This document shows positions 51,443 through 60,385 of a DNA stretch of 64,000 nucleotides, in pieces. The position numbers and the translations under genes are program-made. The notes beneath the pieces were generated by a model. The model saw nothing but the letters and a program-made list of their open reading frames with translations. It had not been told where the DNA came from and ran no database searches. This DNA is from an uncultured Candidatus Melainabacteria bacterium. GTDB taxonomy: Bacteria; Cyanobacteriota; Vampirovibrionia; Gastranaerophilales; Gastranaerophilaceae. The stretch spans positions 1 through 64,000 of the forward strand of contig CAKUTH010000007.1 in assembly GCA_934691935.1 (NCBI GenBank), given 5' to 3'. Each line of letters starts with the position of its first letter. Position 1 is the stretch's first letter.

Positions 51443-52486
51443 TTACCATTTGTAGTCATCACTGATTTTCCAGCCATCTAACATAATCAATGCTGTGCAA
51501 TACGCACCTCTGTGACTTCCGCCAATGCCTAAAGAACTATTTTCATCTTTTGTTGCAATTCTATTATTACACCCTCTGTATATATTAGTCATAAGCCAGT
51601 TTCTATCATATCCATAACCATCTGGATACAACCCTCCACTAGGTATATTTTGAGCAACATCGCCTTCACCACCATTGTAAAAACCTGACTTTTGCGAAAA
51701 TATATGGAAGAAAAATATGTCACGCCCAACAAGATTTGGTTTGTTTTTACCGTTAATATCAACTTTCAATTCCACAAAAGGTTTTACTCTGGGGTGAACC
51801 CAAGACCAAGCTTCAACAGTTGTACCATCGGTAAGTGCAAACTTTTTTGAACTGCGAACAACATCATAAGATGGATTTTCTCTTGCTACATCTTTTACAT
51901 AAGGAATAACATATTTATCCATAAATTCTTGCGTAGAAAGAGAAAAATCCCAATTTTCAATATTATCATTATCCTTAACAGACATTTGAACAGCTTGCGA
52001 TAAAGTTGAATAAGTTTTTTTCAACCGTTCAACAGTAACCTTTTTTTGATAATTTGTAATAACGCTCGGCAAAGTCATCGCCGCCACAACACCGATAACC
52101 CCAAGGGTGATTAAAACTTCTGCCAAAGTAAAGGCTATTTTTCGTTTACCGTCGCAAGTGTCTACGTGCGTAGCACCTTCTGCGAGGGTGAAGGCTACGC
52201 GTTTACGTGAAAAGACCGTATCAAGAAAAGACGTAAAGCCATTAAGACGATAAGTCGTTAAGTTCGTTTCGCTTGAAGATTTGCCATTACGAGCAATCAT
52301 AGATTGTGTAGTAATCTCATTAATATTCAACGACTTTGCGATTGCGACGTCCTCACTGCGTTCGTCCTCGCAATGACATGCTTTTTTAGAGGCGAGGGTA
52401 AAGTTACGTAAATTCTTCCTTACTTCCTTACTTACGTTAGAGCTTAAAGCCCCCCCCCCCATTGGGTTGCATACCTTGTGGGGCAA
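51443..52486 (-). CDS. Type IV pilin-like protein with enlarged leader
   Basis: As read from TTG 52486 this is a 347-residue pilin-like protein. FTLAEVLITLG with a hydrophobic helix begins at about residue 123, then comes a C-terminal globular part with AYCTALIMLDGWKISDDYKW. The leader is abnormally long because of a 210-bp in-frame insertion compared with the pilin gene at the left edge. A better start, ATG 52514 with GGAG, is out of frame by one base at the 11-G tract. The FTLAE motif occurs twice more or less complete, and the peptide CHCEDERSED encodes a palindromic repeat. It is either phase variable in the OFF state or a decaying gene. Confidence 0.75.
   Translation of the reverse strand: MPHKVCNPMGGGALSSNVSKEVRKNLRNFTLASKKACHCEDERSEDVAIAKSLNINEITTQSMIARNGKSSSETNLTTYRLNGFTSFLDTVFSRKRVAFTLAEGATHVDTCDGKRKIAFTLAEVLITLGVIGVVAAMTLPSVITNYQKKVTVERLKKTYSTLSQAVQMSVKDNDNIENWDFSLSTQEFMDKYVIPYVKDVARENPSYDVVRSSKKFALTDGTTVEAWSWVHPRVKPFVELKVDINGKNKPNLVGRDIFFFHIFSQKSGFYNGGEGDVAQNIPSGGLYPDGYGYDRNWLMTNIYRGCNNRIATKDENSSLGIGGSHRGAYCTALIMLDGWKISDDYKW
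52182..52403 (-). repeat. 210-bp in-frame insertion in the pilin leader, with palindrome
   Basis: GCGAGGGTGAAG (52182-52193) and GCGAGGGTAAAG (52392-52403) flank the segment that is absent from the other pilin gene, where the motif occurs once. Inside, ATTGCGA/TCGCAAT (52341-52374) is a REP-like hairpin read as CHCEDERSED. Confidence 0.75.
52450..52460. repeat. Homopolymer tract C11 (G11 in the pilin-like gene)
   Basis: The same length and context as the tract at 389-399, just behind the probable start of the pilin gene. Confidence 0.9.
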
Positions 52487-52566
52487 GGGTTTTTGCCTTT
52501 TTAAACTTTTTCATTTTATCAACTCCGATTCTCTATCCATAAAACTATTATATTATATCTATATAC

Positions 52567-52601
52567 AAAAAACAAGTCTGAATAAATCCAGACTTGTTTT
52601 T
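52567..52601 (-). terminator. Terminator of gap
   Basis: AAAACAAGTCTG and CAGACTTGTTTT form a 12-bp stem, with T runs on the minus strand downstream of gap. Confidence 0.85.
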
Positions 52602-52626
52602 GATTATTTTAAAATTATAAAATCAA

Positions 52627-53631
52627 TTATAATTTTTCAGCAACCATTAATGTTGTTTCTGCCAAACGAGTTGAGTATCCCATTTCATTATCATACCAAG
52701 AAATGATTTTAACTTGGTTGCCACCCATTACACGAGTTAATAGAGCGTCAACTGTTGATGATTGAGATGTACCAACGTAGTCTGATGATACTAATGGTTC
52801 TTCTGTGTAGCACAATACGTGTCCATCAGCACCTTCTTTTAATGCTGCATTAACTTCTTCAACTGTTACGTTTTTAGAAAGTTCAAATACAACGTCTACC
52901 AAAGATACGTCTGGAGTTGGAACACGCATAGCAAAACCGTCCAATTTACCTTTCAATTGAGGCAATACCAAAGCAACTGCTTTTGCAGCACCTGTTTTTG
53001 TAGGAACGATGTTCAAAGCGCCAGCTCTAGCTCTACGTGGATCTTTGTGACCAGCATCCAAAATTCTTTGGTCACCAGTGTATGAGTGAACTGTTGTCAT
53101 CAAACCTTTTACGATACCGAATTTTTCATCAATAACTTTTGCAACTGGAGCTAAGCAGTTAGTTGTACAAGAAGCCATAGAAATTACGTTATGTTTTGCT
53201 GGATCGTATTCTTTGTCGTTTACGCCTAAAACGATTGTTTTATCTTCGTTTGTAGCTGGAGCTGAAATGATAACTTTTTTAGCACCTGCATCGATGTGAG
53301 CGTGAGCTTTAGTTGCATCTGTGAAGAAACCAGTTGATTCAACAACAACTTCTACACCCAAATCTTTCCAAGGCAATTGAGCTGGATCTTTTTCAGCGAA
53401 GAATTTAATTTTTTTACCGTTTACGATAATACCTTCTTCGTATGCTTCAACTGTACCGTCGAATTTACCCATAACTGAGTCATATTTGAAGATTCTAGCA
53501 GCGTCTTCTGGTTTTAGACCAGGGTCATTGATAGCAACATAATTGATTTTATCAAAAATGCCTTCTCTGATTGCTGCTCTAAGAGTGTTTCTACCGATTC
53601 TTCCGAATCCGTTAATTGCTACGTTTACCAT
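52627..53631 (-). CDS. gap: Glyceraldehyde-3-phosphate dehydrogenase
   Basis: A 334-residue glycolytic enzyme. NAD-binding NGFGRIGRNTLRAAI is at the N-terminus; the catalytic site is ASCTTNCLAPVAKV (Cys near 152); further VHSYTGDQRILDAGHKDPRRARA, and SWYDNEMGYSTR near the end. The position-33 region (INDPGLKPEDAARIF) has Asp, which usually means a preference for NAD and hence glycolysis. AAGGGAAAACTT precedes the ATG. Codon use is typical of a highly expressed gene. It has its own terminator. Confidence 0.98.
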   Translation of the reverse strand: MVNVAINGFGRIGRNTLRAAIREGIFDKINYVAINDPGLKPEDAARIFKYDSVMGKFDGTVEAYEEGIIVNGKKIKFFAEKDPAQLPWKDLGVEVVVESTGFFTDATKAHAHIDAGAKKVIISAPATNEDKTIVLGVNDKEYDPAKHNVISMASCTTNCLAPVAKVIDEKFGIVKGLMTTVHSYTGDQRILDAGHKDPRRARAGALNIVPTKTGAAKAVALVLPQLKGKLDGFAMRVPTPDVSLVDVVFELSKNVTVEEVNAALKEGADGHVLCYTEEPLVSSDYVGTSQSSTVDALLTRVMGGNQVKIISWYDNEMGYSTRLAETTLMVAEKL

Positions 53632-53682
53632 AAGTTTTCCCTTCTTTCTTTTGTAAAAACTTTAACATCTAACTTATATCAA

Positions 53683-53716
53683 AAACAAAAAAACTAATCA
53701 AGTAGATTAGTTCTTT
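53683..53716 (-). terminator. Terminator of the ftsEX operon
   Basis: AACTAATC and GATTAGTT form an 8-bp stem with a TACTT loop, followed on the minus strand by a long T run, downstream of the isochorismatase-like gene. Confidence 0.8.
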
Positions 53717-53752
53717 TGAAATATTAAAAAATAATTAACTTTATGTATTATT

Positions 53753-54280
53753 CTATTTAATTAACGCTTGCACTTCTTTAAATTTAGGATTTTTTGCGCC
53801 CTTTAACCATTCAAACAACGTCATTTCTACACAAGAAATTTTTGCTCCGTTATCTCTCATTGCCTCAATTCCTTGTTTAAATTCATATTTGTTACGGCTT
53901 GCGCAAGCGTCCTTAATTATATATACCTCAAATCCTGCTTCTATTAACGCACAAGCAGTCTGATATACGCAAATATGTGTTTCTATACCAAAAAGTATAA
54001 TTTGTTTTTTCCCGTAAGACTTGATTTTATCAAGCATTCCATCTTCTAACAAAGCATTAAAATATGTTTTTTCAACAACTTCGGTATTGTCAGCCAATGT
54101 TACAACTGTGTGCCCCAGTCCTTTTGGATACTGTTCTGTAGCCAAAACTGGAATACCTAAAATATTTGCACCATCAATTATTTTTTGAGATTTTTCAACA
54201 ATCACATTTTTCTCTAGCGCACCAACCAAACGTTCTTGGACATCTATCATTAAAACTAAACTATTATTTGCTTCTAACAT
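53753..54280 (-). CDS. Isochorismatase-like cysteine hydrolase
   Basis: A 175-residue protein of the YcaC-like group. The catalytic Asp is in VLMIDVQERLV, Lys is expected near VVEKTYFNAL, and the nucleophile Cys lies in GIETHICVYQTACALIEAGF. The substrate is unknown. It is the last gene of the ftsE-ftsX operon and overlaps the preceding gene by 7 nt. A strong terminator follows. Confidence 0.9.
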   Translation of the reverse strand: MLEANNSLVLMIDVQERLVGALEKNVIVEKSQKIIDGANILGIPVLATEQYPKGLGHTVVTLADNTEVVEKTYFNALLEDGMLDKIKSYGKKQIILFGIETHICVYQTACALIEAGFEVYIIKDACASRNKYEFKQGIEAMRDNGAKISCVEMTLFEWLKGAKNPKFKEVQALIK

Positions 54281-55446
54281 TTTGTCTCCTTATATTCTTT
54301 TATAAAATTTTCAACTATTTCTACTAATTCTTTTTGAGTAATTTTATCCAAAGGCAAAGAAATTTCACTGTTTTCAGGACTATCAAAACCTTCATGTTTG
54401 ATTGTTACAATAATTTTTGCAAACCCTGGATAAATAATTCTTAAAGAGCTTTTTATGTTTTTATTTTTAAGCTCAAATACACATTGTTCATCTGTCGTAA
54501 ATTGAATAATTTCAGTGTTTTTCAGCTTATCTTCATAAGACTTTTGCAATCTATAAAAAACAGGGGTAATAACTTTTTCCAATTTTGTATTAAATAATTT
54601 TCTGAATAACTTATAATTTCCCGACTTTGTATCCGCAAGCCATTCGTCAAGCGTATTTTCTTTTGTTTGATGAACAACAAATTTTTGCTCTGTTTTTTGC
54701 GCTTCTATCAACGCATCTTGCGCTTCTTTTTCAAATTTTTCCAAAGTTTTGCCTGAAATATCCGCAACACCTGCATTTATCTTTATTTTTGTATTAATCT
54801 TATCAAACACATTTTTTGCGCCTTCAAAATCCGTATCCTTCAAGTACAAATAAAAATTTGAGCCTCGCCCGATAAAAGCAATATCATTTTTACGTATCGC
54901 AAATTTTATTGCAAAACCAACTTCATCCAAAGAAAATTTCATTTTATCACATGGTGAAATTGCCATAAAAATACCGTTTTTTTGTTCTTTCAGGATTTGT
55001 TGACAATTATCAAAATTAAAAAGCCCTGAATAATCATCGACAACATTAACCTGTTTCAAAAGTTTTATGTATCCTTGCGACAATTGTTTTAGGACACTAA
55101 ACTCAATATTGTGAACAATTCTGAGTACAAATTCAAAATTTTCGGCATTTGCTAAAATAAAATCATCGACACCTAAATCAGCTGATTCCAATATTAAATT
55201 TTCATTATTTGAATTTGCAACCAAAATTATACTAATTTCTTTTTTCTTACGCAAATCTTTTATCATGCTCAAGGTTTGTTCAAAAGTTGAGTTTTCATGA
55301 ACCAAAACCACACTGCACTCACCTATCAAATCGAGTGCAGACGCGTAATCAGAGATAATAATTTCATCATTTTTTCTCAAAAAAACAAGTTTTTCATCAA
55401 GTTTTTGGGCAAAATCATTATCATCAGAAACTAAAAGTATTTTCAT
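54274..55446 (-). CDS. Degenerate receiver/GGDEF-like protein in the ftsEX operon
   Basis: A 390-residue cytoplasmic protein. Residues 1-115 resemble a response-regulator receiver (MKILLVSDDNDFAQKL...ISIILVANSN...LGVDDFILA), but the phospho-acceptor position reads VVLVHEN, so phosphorylation is doubtful. The middle (VVDDYSGLFNFDNCQQIL...NAGVADISG...AQDALIEAQ) has the outline of a GGDEF domain without the GGDEF signature. The last ~130 residues are unknown. It probably binds a partner or nucleotide without catalysis. The gene lies between ftsX and the hydrolase, 3 nt and -7 nt away. Confidence 0.7.
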   Translation of the reverse strand: MKILLVSDDNDFAQKLDEKLVFLRKNDEIIISDYASALDLIGECSVVLVHENSTFEQTLSMIKDLRKKKEISIILVANSNNENLILESADLGVDDFILANAENFEFVLRIVHNIEFSVLKQLSQGYIKLLKQVNVVDDYSGLFNFDNCQQILKEQKNGIFMAISPCDKMKFSLDEVGFAIKFAIRKNDIAFIGRGSNFYLYLKDTDFEGAKNVFDKINTKIKINAGVADISGKTLEKFEKEAQDALIEAQKTEQKFVVHQTKENTLDEWLADTKSGNYKLFRKLFNTKLEKVITPVFYRLQKSYEDKLKNTEIIQFTTDEQCVFELKNKNIKSSLRIIYPGFAKIIVTIKHEGFDSPENSEISLPLDKITQKELVEIVENFIKEYKETKC

Positions 55447-55449
55447 TCA

Positions 55450-56358
55450 CTACACCTGCAAATGTTTTTTAATACACAAGAAACTGCCACCTGCGCCAAA
55501 TGATACCGCCATTACAAACATTACGCCGATAACCAAATGTTGAGCATACATTGGCGTAGGAACCATAAAGAATTGGTGCATATTATTCAAACCGTTTTGT
55601 ACGAAATTCAACGGCAACACCGCAAGCAAAGCTCCCGAGAAGCCGTAAAAAGCTCCTTGCATAATCAACGGAAATCTGATATACCAATTTGCAACGCCCA
55701 TGAGTCGCATAATTTCAATTTCTTCTTTTCTCGATTGAATAACCAGCTGAATAGTGTTATTAATAATTGTAATCGTCAAAATAGCCATAATGACAACGAC
55801 AAACACAGTAATCAAATTAACAATATGGTTTAAAATCTCAATTTTTTTTGCCAAATCCTGAGCATAACTAACATCTTCTACAGAACTTAACTGTTTTACA
55901 TCTTTAAAAACAGTTTCAATATTTTCAGGTTTGTCAATCTTTACATGTAACGTATCAGGAAGCGGATTGTCCATATCTGGCAAATCCATTTCGCGTTTCA
56001 AGTTTGCCCAAGAAGTTGATTTTGGCACAATCGTAACATTTTCTACATGCTCAAATTCCTTGACTCTGTTTTTTGCAATATTAGCATCTGCATTGTCTTT
56101 CAGATAAACCGAAAGCTCTAATACATTCCCAAGTTCATGCGCAAACGATGAAATTGAAATTGCAGACCTAAAAAACGAACCAAATATAATCAATATCGCA
56201 GTCATGGTTGTTATGATTACCAAATTTACCATGCCTGTTCTATAAATATCAAGAATTGTTTCTTTCGTTAATCTGTATAAAATTCTGAGGTCACATAACC
56301 AATCTTTTGGAATATGTTTTTTTACTTCTTTTTTTATTTTTGCCTTGTGACTATTCAT
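55450..56358 (-). CDS. ftsX: Cell-division ABC permease FtsX
   Basis: A 302-residue inner-membrane protein. One helix at about 40-60, a periplasmic domain (FAHELGNVLELSVYLKDNA, WANLKREMDLPDMDNPLPD), and three C-terminal helices with RKEEIEIMRLMGVANWYIRFPLIMQG, the FtsX signature. With FtsE it couples ATP hydrolysis to control of cell-wall hydrolases. The start overlaps the end of ftsE by 8 nt. Confidence 0.96.
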   Translation of the reverse strand: MNSHKAKIKKEVKKHIPKDWLCDLRILYRLTKETILDIYRTGMVNLVIITTMTAILIIFGSFFRSAISISSFAHELGNVLELSVYLKDNADANIAKNRVKEFEHVENVTIVPKSTSWANLKREMDLPDMDNPLPDTLHVKIDKPENIETVFKDVKQLSSVEDVSYAQDLAKKIEILNHIVNLITVFVVVIMAILTITIINNTIQLVIQSRKEEIEIMRLMGVANWYIRFPLIMQGAFYGFSGALLAVLPLNFVQNGLNNMHQFFMVPTPMYAQHLVIGVMFVMAVSFGAGGSFLCIKKHLQV

Positions 56359-57028
56359 AAGTACCTGCCTGTATATCCCTTACAATAGAACCGTTATCTA
56401 AAGTAATTACGCGTTTTCTAAAATAGTCAACCATAGCATTGTCATGGGTTGAAACAATTACGGTAATTCCTCTTTGGTTAATTTGATCCAATATCTGCAT
56501 AATTTCCATTGAGTTTTTCGGATCTAAGTTACCAGTCGGTTCATCAGCTATTAATAGTTGTGGGCCATTTACAATTGCACGCGCAATTCCGACCCTTTGT
56601 TGTTCACCACCAGACAATTCCGATGGAAATGCATTCATTTTATCATACAAACCAACAATTTTTAATGCACCAGAAACCCTTGCATTAATTTCTTTTGAGC
56701 TCATTCCTAATGTTCTTATTACATAAGCTACGTTGTCGTATATTGTATGAGTTTGCAATAATTTATAATCCTGAAAAATAATCCCCATCCATCTTCTCAA
56801 ACTTGGGACTTGCTCGTTTGAAAGATTGGCGATATTTTTTCCGCAAATAGTAACAGTACCACTTGACGGTCTTTCTTCGTTATACAAAAGCTTCATCAAG
56901 GTTGATTTCCCAGCCCCTGAAGCTCCTACGATAAATACAAATTCACCTGATTTTATGTTTAAATCAACATTTTTCAATGCGTAATTATCGTTTTTATATT
57001 TTTTTGTAACGGCTCTAAATTGTATCAT
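56351..57028 (-). CDS. ftsE: Cell-division ATP-binding protein FtsE
   Basis: A 225-residue ABC ATPase: Walker A VGASGAGKSTLMKLL, signature LSGGEQQRVGIARAIV, Walker B LLIADEPTGNLDP and H-loop STHDN. Size and linkage to ftsX identify it. It heads an operon ftsE-ftsX-receiver-like-hydrolase on the minus strand. Confidence 0.97.
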   Translation of the reverse strand: MIQFRAVTKKYKNDNYALKNVDLNIKSGEFVFIVGASGAGKSTLMKLLYNEERPSSGTVTICGKNIANLSNEQVPSLRRWMGIIFQDYKLLQTHTIYDNVAYVIRTLGMSSKEINARVSGALKIVGLYDKMNAFPSELSGGEQQRVGIARAIVNGPQLLIADEPTGNLDPKNSMEIMQILDQINQRGITVIVSTHDNAMVDYFRKRVITLDNGSIVRDIQAGTYE

Positions 57029-57069
57029 AAGCTATTCCTATTTTAATTTTAATTTTATTTTCAATTTAA

Positions 57070-58032
57070 TTATTTTACCAAACGGTATTTATCAATATAT
57101 CTTTTTATACTTACTACCAACTTTTGAGAAGTCAATCCATAGTAATCTAATAAGAAATCCCATTTCCCACTTTGTCCAAAAGTATCATTTACGCCAATTC
57201 TGTGCACTGGCACTGGATAATATTCCGCCAAAAGTTCACAGATTGCACTACCTAAACCACCTGTTATAGAATGGTTTTCTACAGTCATGACAAATTTAGT
57301 TTTCTTAACTAAATCAATAATAGTTGCGCCATCCAAAGGTTTTACGACAGGCACATGCACTATCTGTATTGAATATCCTTGAGATTTAAGAATTTCTGAT
57401 GCCTCTATTACTTCTGCAAGAGTTTCCCCATTAGTAATAACAGTAACATCTGTACCATCCTCAATTAGTTGCGCTTTACAAAAATCAAATTCGTAATTTT
57501 CATCAAAAACATCACAGACATTTGTTCTTGGAATTCTTATATACATAGGTCCATAGTTTTCTGCTGCGAATTTTATAACCTGTTCACACTCTCTGCAATC
57601 TGCTGGAACTATAACTGACATGTTTGGAATTCCACGCATCAAAGAAATATCTTCTAACGCTTGGTGGCTTGCGCCATCTTCACCAACAGTAACACCGCCA
57701 TGCGTACCAACTATTTTTACATTAAATTCTGGATAGCAAACGGAATTTCTTATTTGGTCATAAGTCCTACCTGTAGCAAACATCGCAAAGCTTGCCGCAA
57801 ACGGAATTTTTCCAACAGATGCTAACCCTGTAGCTGTAGCAATCATGTCTTGCTCTGCAATACCGCAATCAAAGAATCTGTCTGGAAATTCTTTTGCAAA
57901 AAGTTGTGTCTGAGTTGAACATGCCAAATCCGCATCCAACACAACTATATTCGGATTTGTTTTTCCTAATTCTGCCAAAGTTTTGCCGAAAACTGTTCTT
58001 ATAGATTTTCTTTCATTCTTGTTAATAATCAT
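57070..58032 (-). CDS. Transketolase, C-terminal subunit
   Basis: A 320-residue protein equal to the second half of transketolase: pyrimidine domain with FFDCGIAEQDMIATATGLA (the Glu that activates thiamine) and GGVTVGEDGASHQALEDISLM, then a C-terminal domain (FVMTVENHSITGGLG). In split transketolases the N-terminal (diphosphate-binding) subunit usually lies next to it. Here both neighbours are unrelated, so it must be elsewhere. The pathway would be pentose phosphate or DXP-like. The gene is divergent from the HEAT protein. Confidence 0.93.
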   Translation of the reverse strand: MIINKNERKSIRTVFGKTLAELGKTNPNIVVLDADLACSTQTQLFAKEFPDRFFDCGIAEQDMIATATGLASVGKIPFAASFAMFATGRTYDQIRNSVCYPEFNVKIVGTHGGVTVGEDGASHQALEDISLMRGIPNMSVIVPADCRECEQVIKFAAENYGPMYIRIPRTNVCDVFDENYEFDFCKAQLIEDGTDVTVITNGETLAEVIEASEILKSQGYSIQIVHVPVVKPLDGATIIDLVKKTKFVMTVENHSITGGLGSAICELLAEYYPVPVHRIGVNDTFGQSGKWDFLLDYYGLTSQKLVVSIKRYIDKYRLVK

Positions 58033-58223
58033 AAATGCAATCCCAAATACCTTTACATTTAATAGTATAGCATAAATATAATTTATTCAAAATTGTTAAG
58101 AAAGAATTGTTTTGTGTTAAGAATTATTAAAATTTTTTTTAATTTTAGCAATTTTATATCTTGAGGGATATTTAAACAGTAGAATAAAAATATGACTATA
58201 TTTTATTGAAAGGAAGAAATTAA

Positions 58224-59402
58224 ATGATTCAAGTTCCAAATTATGTAAATCCTTATTTACAACAACCCCCAGTACAGCCTTACATGCAACAAATGCAAAT
58301 GCCAGCCCCTAGCTACAACGCTGTAAAAATTGATGTACATAATCCGTCAGTAAACGCTCCTGGCGCAGGTCAAGTTGGAATGCCTGCTCCTCAATATGCT
58401 CAACCGACGGCACCGATTTACAATTATCCACAAGCTCAATTGTATGATTACCCACAAGCTTCGGCTCAACCATATTACATGCCACAACAACCGATAGCTA
58501 ACACAGTTTGTCCAACTTGCTTGCCACCACAACAACCAACACCAGAAGTGACTCAAGCGGTTGCACAACCAGTAATCCAACAACAAAATATTAATGCTCC
58601 AGCTCCAGTTGTAACTCAACCAACTCCAGTTGCAACTCAAACAGCTCCAGCTGAAGCTCAAACTACAGCAACACCTAAAGTTGATGTTGTACCACCTCAA
58701 CCAATGGCTCCACAAGTTGACTTAAATTCTTTTATCGCTAAGTTAACAAACCCAGATTATGAAGTTCAAGCTAATGCAATGGAAGAAATTGCAAATATGG
58801 TAAAAGATGAGCCACAAAAAGCTACTGAAATCCTTGATGAAAAAGTAGTTGACGCTTTGAACAAAATCATCAACACAGATTCAAGCAAATTGGAAGGACC
58901 AACTCAAGAACAAGTTGCTGCAAGACAAAAACTTATGAAAGGTGAACAAGTTACTGATGCCGAAAAACAATTGGCAACAAAAATAACTCCAATGGAACAA
59001 GCTGAACGTAACAAAAGCTATGCGATGTTCACTTCTGCAATAATGCAAAAACTTTATGGAGAAGAAGTTCTTAAACTTACAGGTTCTACAGTACCTCTAA
59101 CTGAATTGCCAGGTACAGTAGCTATCGTTGAACAATTGAAAAACAACCCTAACCCAATGGTTAGAACTTCAGCAATCGAAGCATTGAGCTATATCCAACA
59201 ACCTGCATACAAAAAAGACTTGACTACTTTGTTCACAATCGCTCAAAACGACCAAGACAAAAACGTTCAAGATGCCGCAAAAGTAGCTTTGGAAAAACTT
59301 GCTCAAGTAAAAGACGATGCTCCAGCACAACAAGCTCAAGCACAACAAGCTCAAGCACAACAAGCTCCAGCTCCTGAAAAGGTAGAAAAACCTGCAGCTT
59401 AA
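58224..59402 (+). CDS. HEAT-repeat protein with Pro/Gln-rich N-terminus
   Basis: A 392-residue protein. The first ~165 residues are low-complexity Pro/Gln/Ala/Tyr (YMQQMQMPAPSYN, YNYPQAQLYDYPQ). Then HEAT-like helical pairs follow at about 170-215 (FIAKLTNPDYEVQANAMEEI) and 295-360 (NNPNPMVRTSAIEALSYI, NDQDKNVQDAAKVALEKL). The tail repeats QAQAQQ, encoded by 15-bp near-repeats (59330-59365). There is no signal peptide. HEAT domains bind proteins, so it is likely a scaffold or adaptor. GAAAGGAAG precedes the ATG. Confidence 0.8.
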   Translation: MIQVPNYVNPYLQQPPVQPYMQQMQMPAPSYNAVKIDVHNPSVNAPGAGQVGMPAPQYAQPTAPIYNYPQAQLYDYPQASAQPYYMPQQPIANTVCPTCLPPQQPTPEVTQAVAQPVIQQQNINAPAPVVTQPTPVATQTAPAEAQTTATPKVDVVPPQPMAPQVDLNSFIAKLTNPDYEVQANAMEEIANMVKDEPQKATEILDEKVVDALNKIINTDSSKLEGPTQEQVAARQKLMKGEQVTDAEKQLATKITPMEQAERNKSYAMFTSAIMQKLYGEEVLKLTGSTVPLTELPGTVAIVEQLKNNPNPMVRTSAIEALSYIQQPAYKKDLTTLFTIAQNDQDKNVQDAAKVALEKLAQVKDDAPAQQAQAQQAQAQQAPAPEKVEKPAA

Positions 59403-59456
59403 CAAAAAAACTAAAAACAATACACATAATAAACTAATTTCTTTCTTTTTAGTTAA

Positions 59457-59483
59457 AAAGTCCTCTTATTCAAGAGGACTTTT
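59457..59483. terminator. Bidirectional terminator
   Basis: AAAAGTCCTCTT and AAGAGGACTTTT form a 12-bp stem with a 3-base loop, between the convergent HEAT-protein and transporter genes. It overlaps the stop region of the latter. Confidence 0.85.
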
Positions 59484-60341
59484 GCTATTCTTTGATAATG
59501 ATTGCAAAAACACCGACGCAAGTATCAAAAACATTCCTACACAAAAAGTTAACGTAAAATCTTGAGCTTCATTCAAAAATATTACGGCAAACAAAATTCC
59601 GTAAACTGGCTCTAAATTCCCTGTTAAACTAACCGTGAACGCTGGAATTGTTTTTAACACAGAAATATGAAATAAATACAATAACACAGTACAGAAAAAT
59701 GCAAGAACAAATATCCATAACCATTCTATACCTGTCGGAATTAAATTTTGCAATGGCACAACACACATATATATAGGTAAAAATATCGTCATAAAAAGAG
59801 CTCCACCCAAAAGTTCATAGAACAGCATTCCTCTTGCAGACTTTCCGACTTCTATAACTTTATTATAAAGAGTATAAAGTGCAAATAAACCTGCTGATAT
59901 TACACCTAAAACAATACCAAATCTGTAACTTGCATCAAAATTAAATATCAAAAGTATTCCAAAAACCGCTATTAAACTATAAAACAACTCAACAAACGAA
60001 AACTTTGTCTTACAAATAAAGGGTTCAAATAAAACCGTAAAAAAGCCTACCAATGAATAACAAACTACTCCAATAGATACATTTGAATATTTTATACTTC
60101 CAAAAAAGAATATCAAATGCACGGCAAGTAATGCACCTAAGGCAACCGCTTTCAATGGTTCTGACATTTTAATTTTGTTATGTGTAAAAACATACATCAA
60201 TGCAAAAATTAAAAATGCGAAAAACATCCTATACCAAACGATTACAACCTCATTTAGCGATATGAGTTTTGCAAGCAATCCAGTAAAACCTGCCAACAAA
60301 ACAGAAGCATGTAATTTTATATAATCAATATCCTTCCGCAT
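59466..60341 (-). CDS. EamA/DMT-family transporter
   Basis: A 291-residue protein with ten hydrophobic helices in two EamA repeats. Helix examples: LHASVLLAGFTGLLAKLI, VVIVWYRMFFAFLIFALMYVF, LGALLAVHLIFFFGSIKY, then LFALYTLYNKVIEVG, and SLTGNLEPVYGILFAVIFLNE at the usual place of the second repeat. The family exports amino acids or other metabolites; the substrate cannot be told. It precedes no obvious partner; glgA lies upstream on the same strand (44-nt gap). Confidence 0.93.
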   Translation of the reverse strand: MRKDIDYIKLHASVLLAGFTGLLAKLISLNEVVIVWYRMFFAFLIFALMYVFTHNKIKMSEPLKAVALGALLAVHLIFFFGSIKYSNVSIGVVCYSLVGFFTVLFEPFICKTKFSFVELFYSLIAVFGILLIFNFDASYRFGIVLGVISAGLFALYTLYNKVIEVGKSARGMLFYELLGGALFMTIFLPIYMCVVPLQNLIPTGIEWLWIFVLAFFCTVLLYLFHISVLKTIPAFTVSLTGNLEPVYGILFAVIFLNEAQDFTLTFCVGMFLILASVFLQSLSKNSKSPLE

Positions 60342-60385
60342 ACTTCTATTTTGTAATAGGTTTTAATTTCTGTCAATTATTAATT

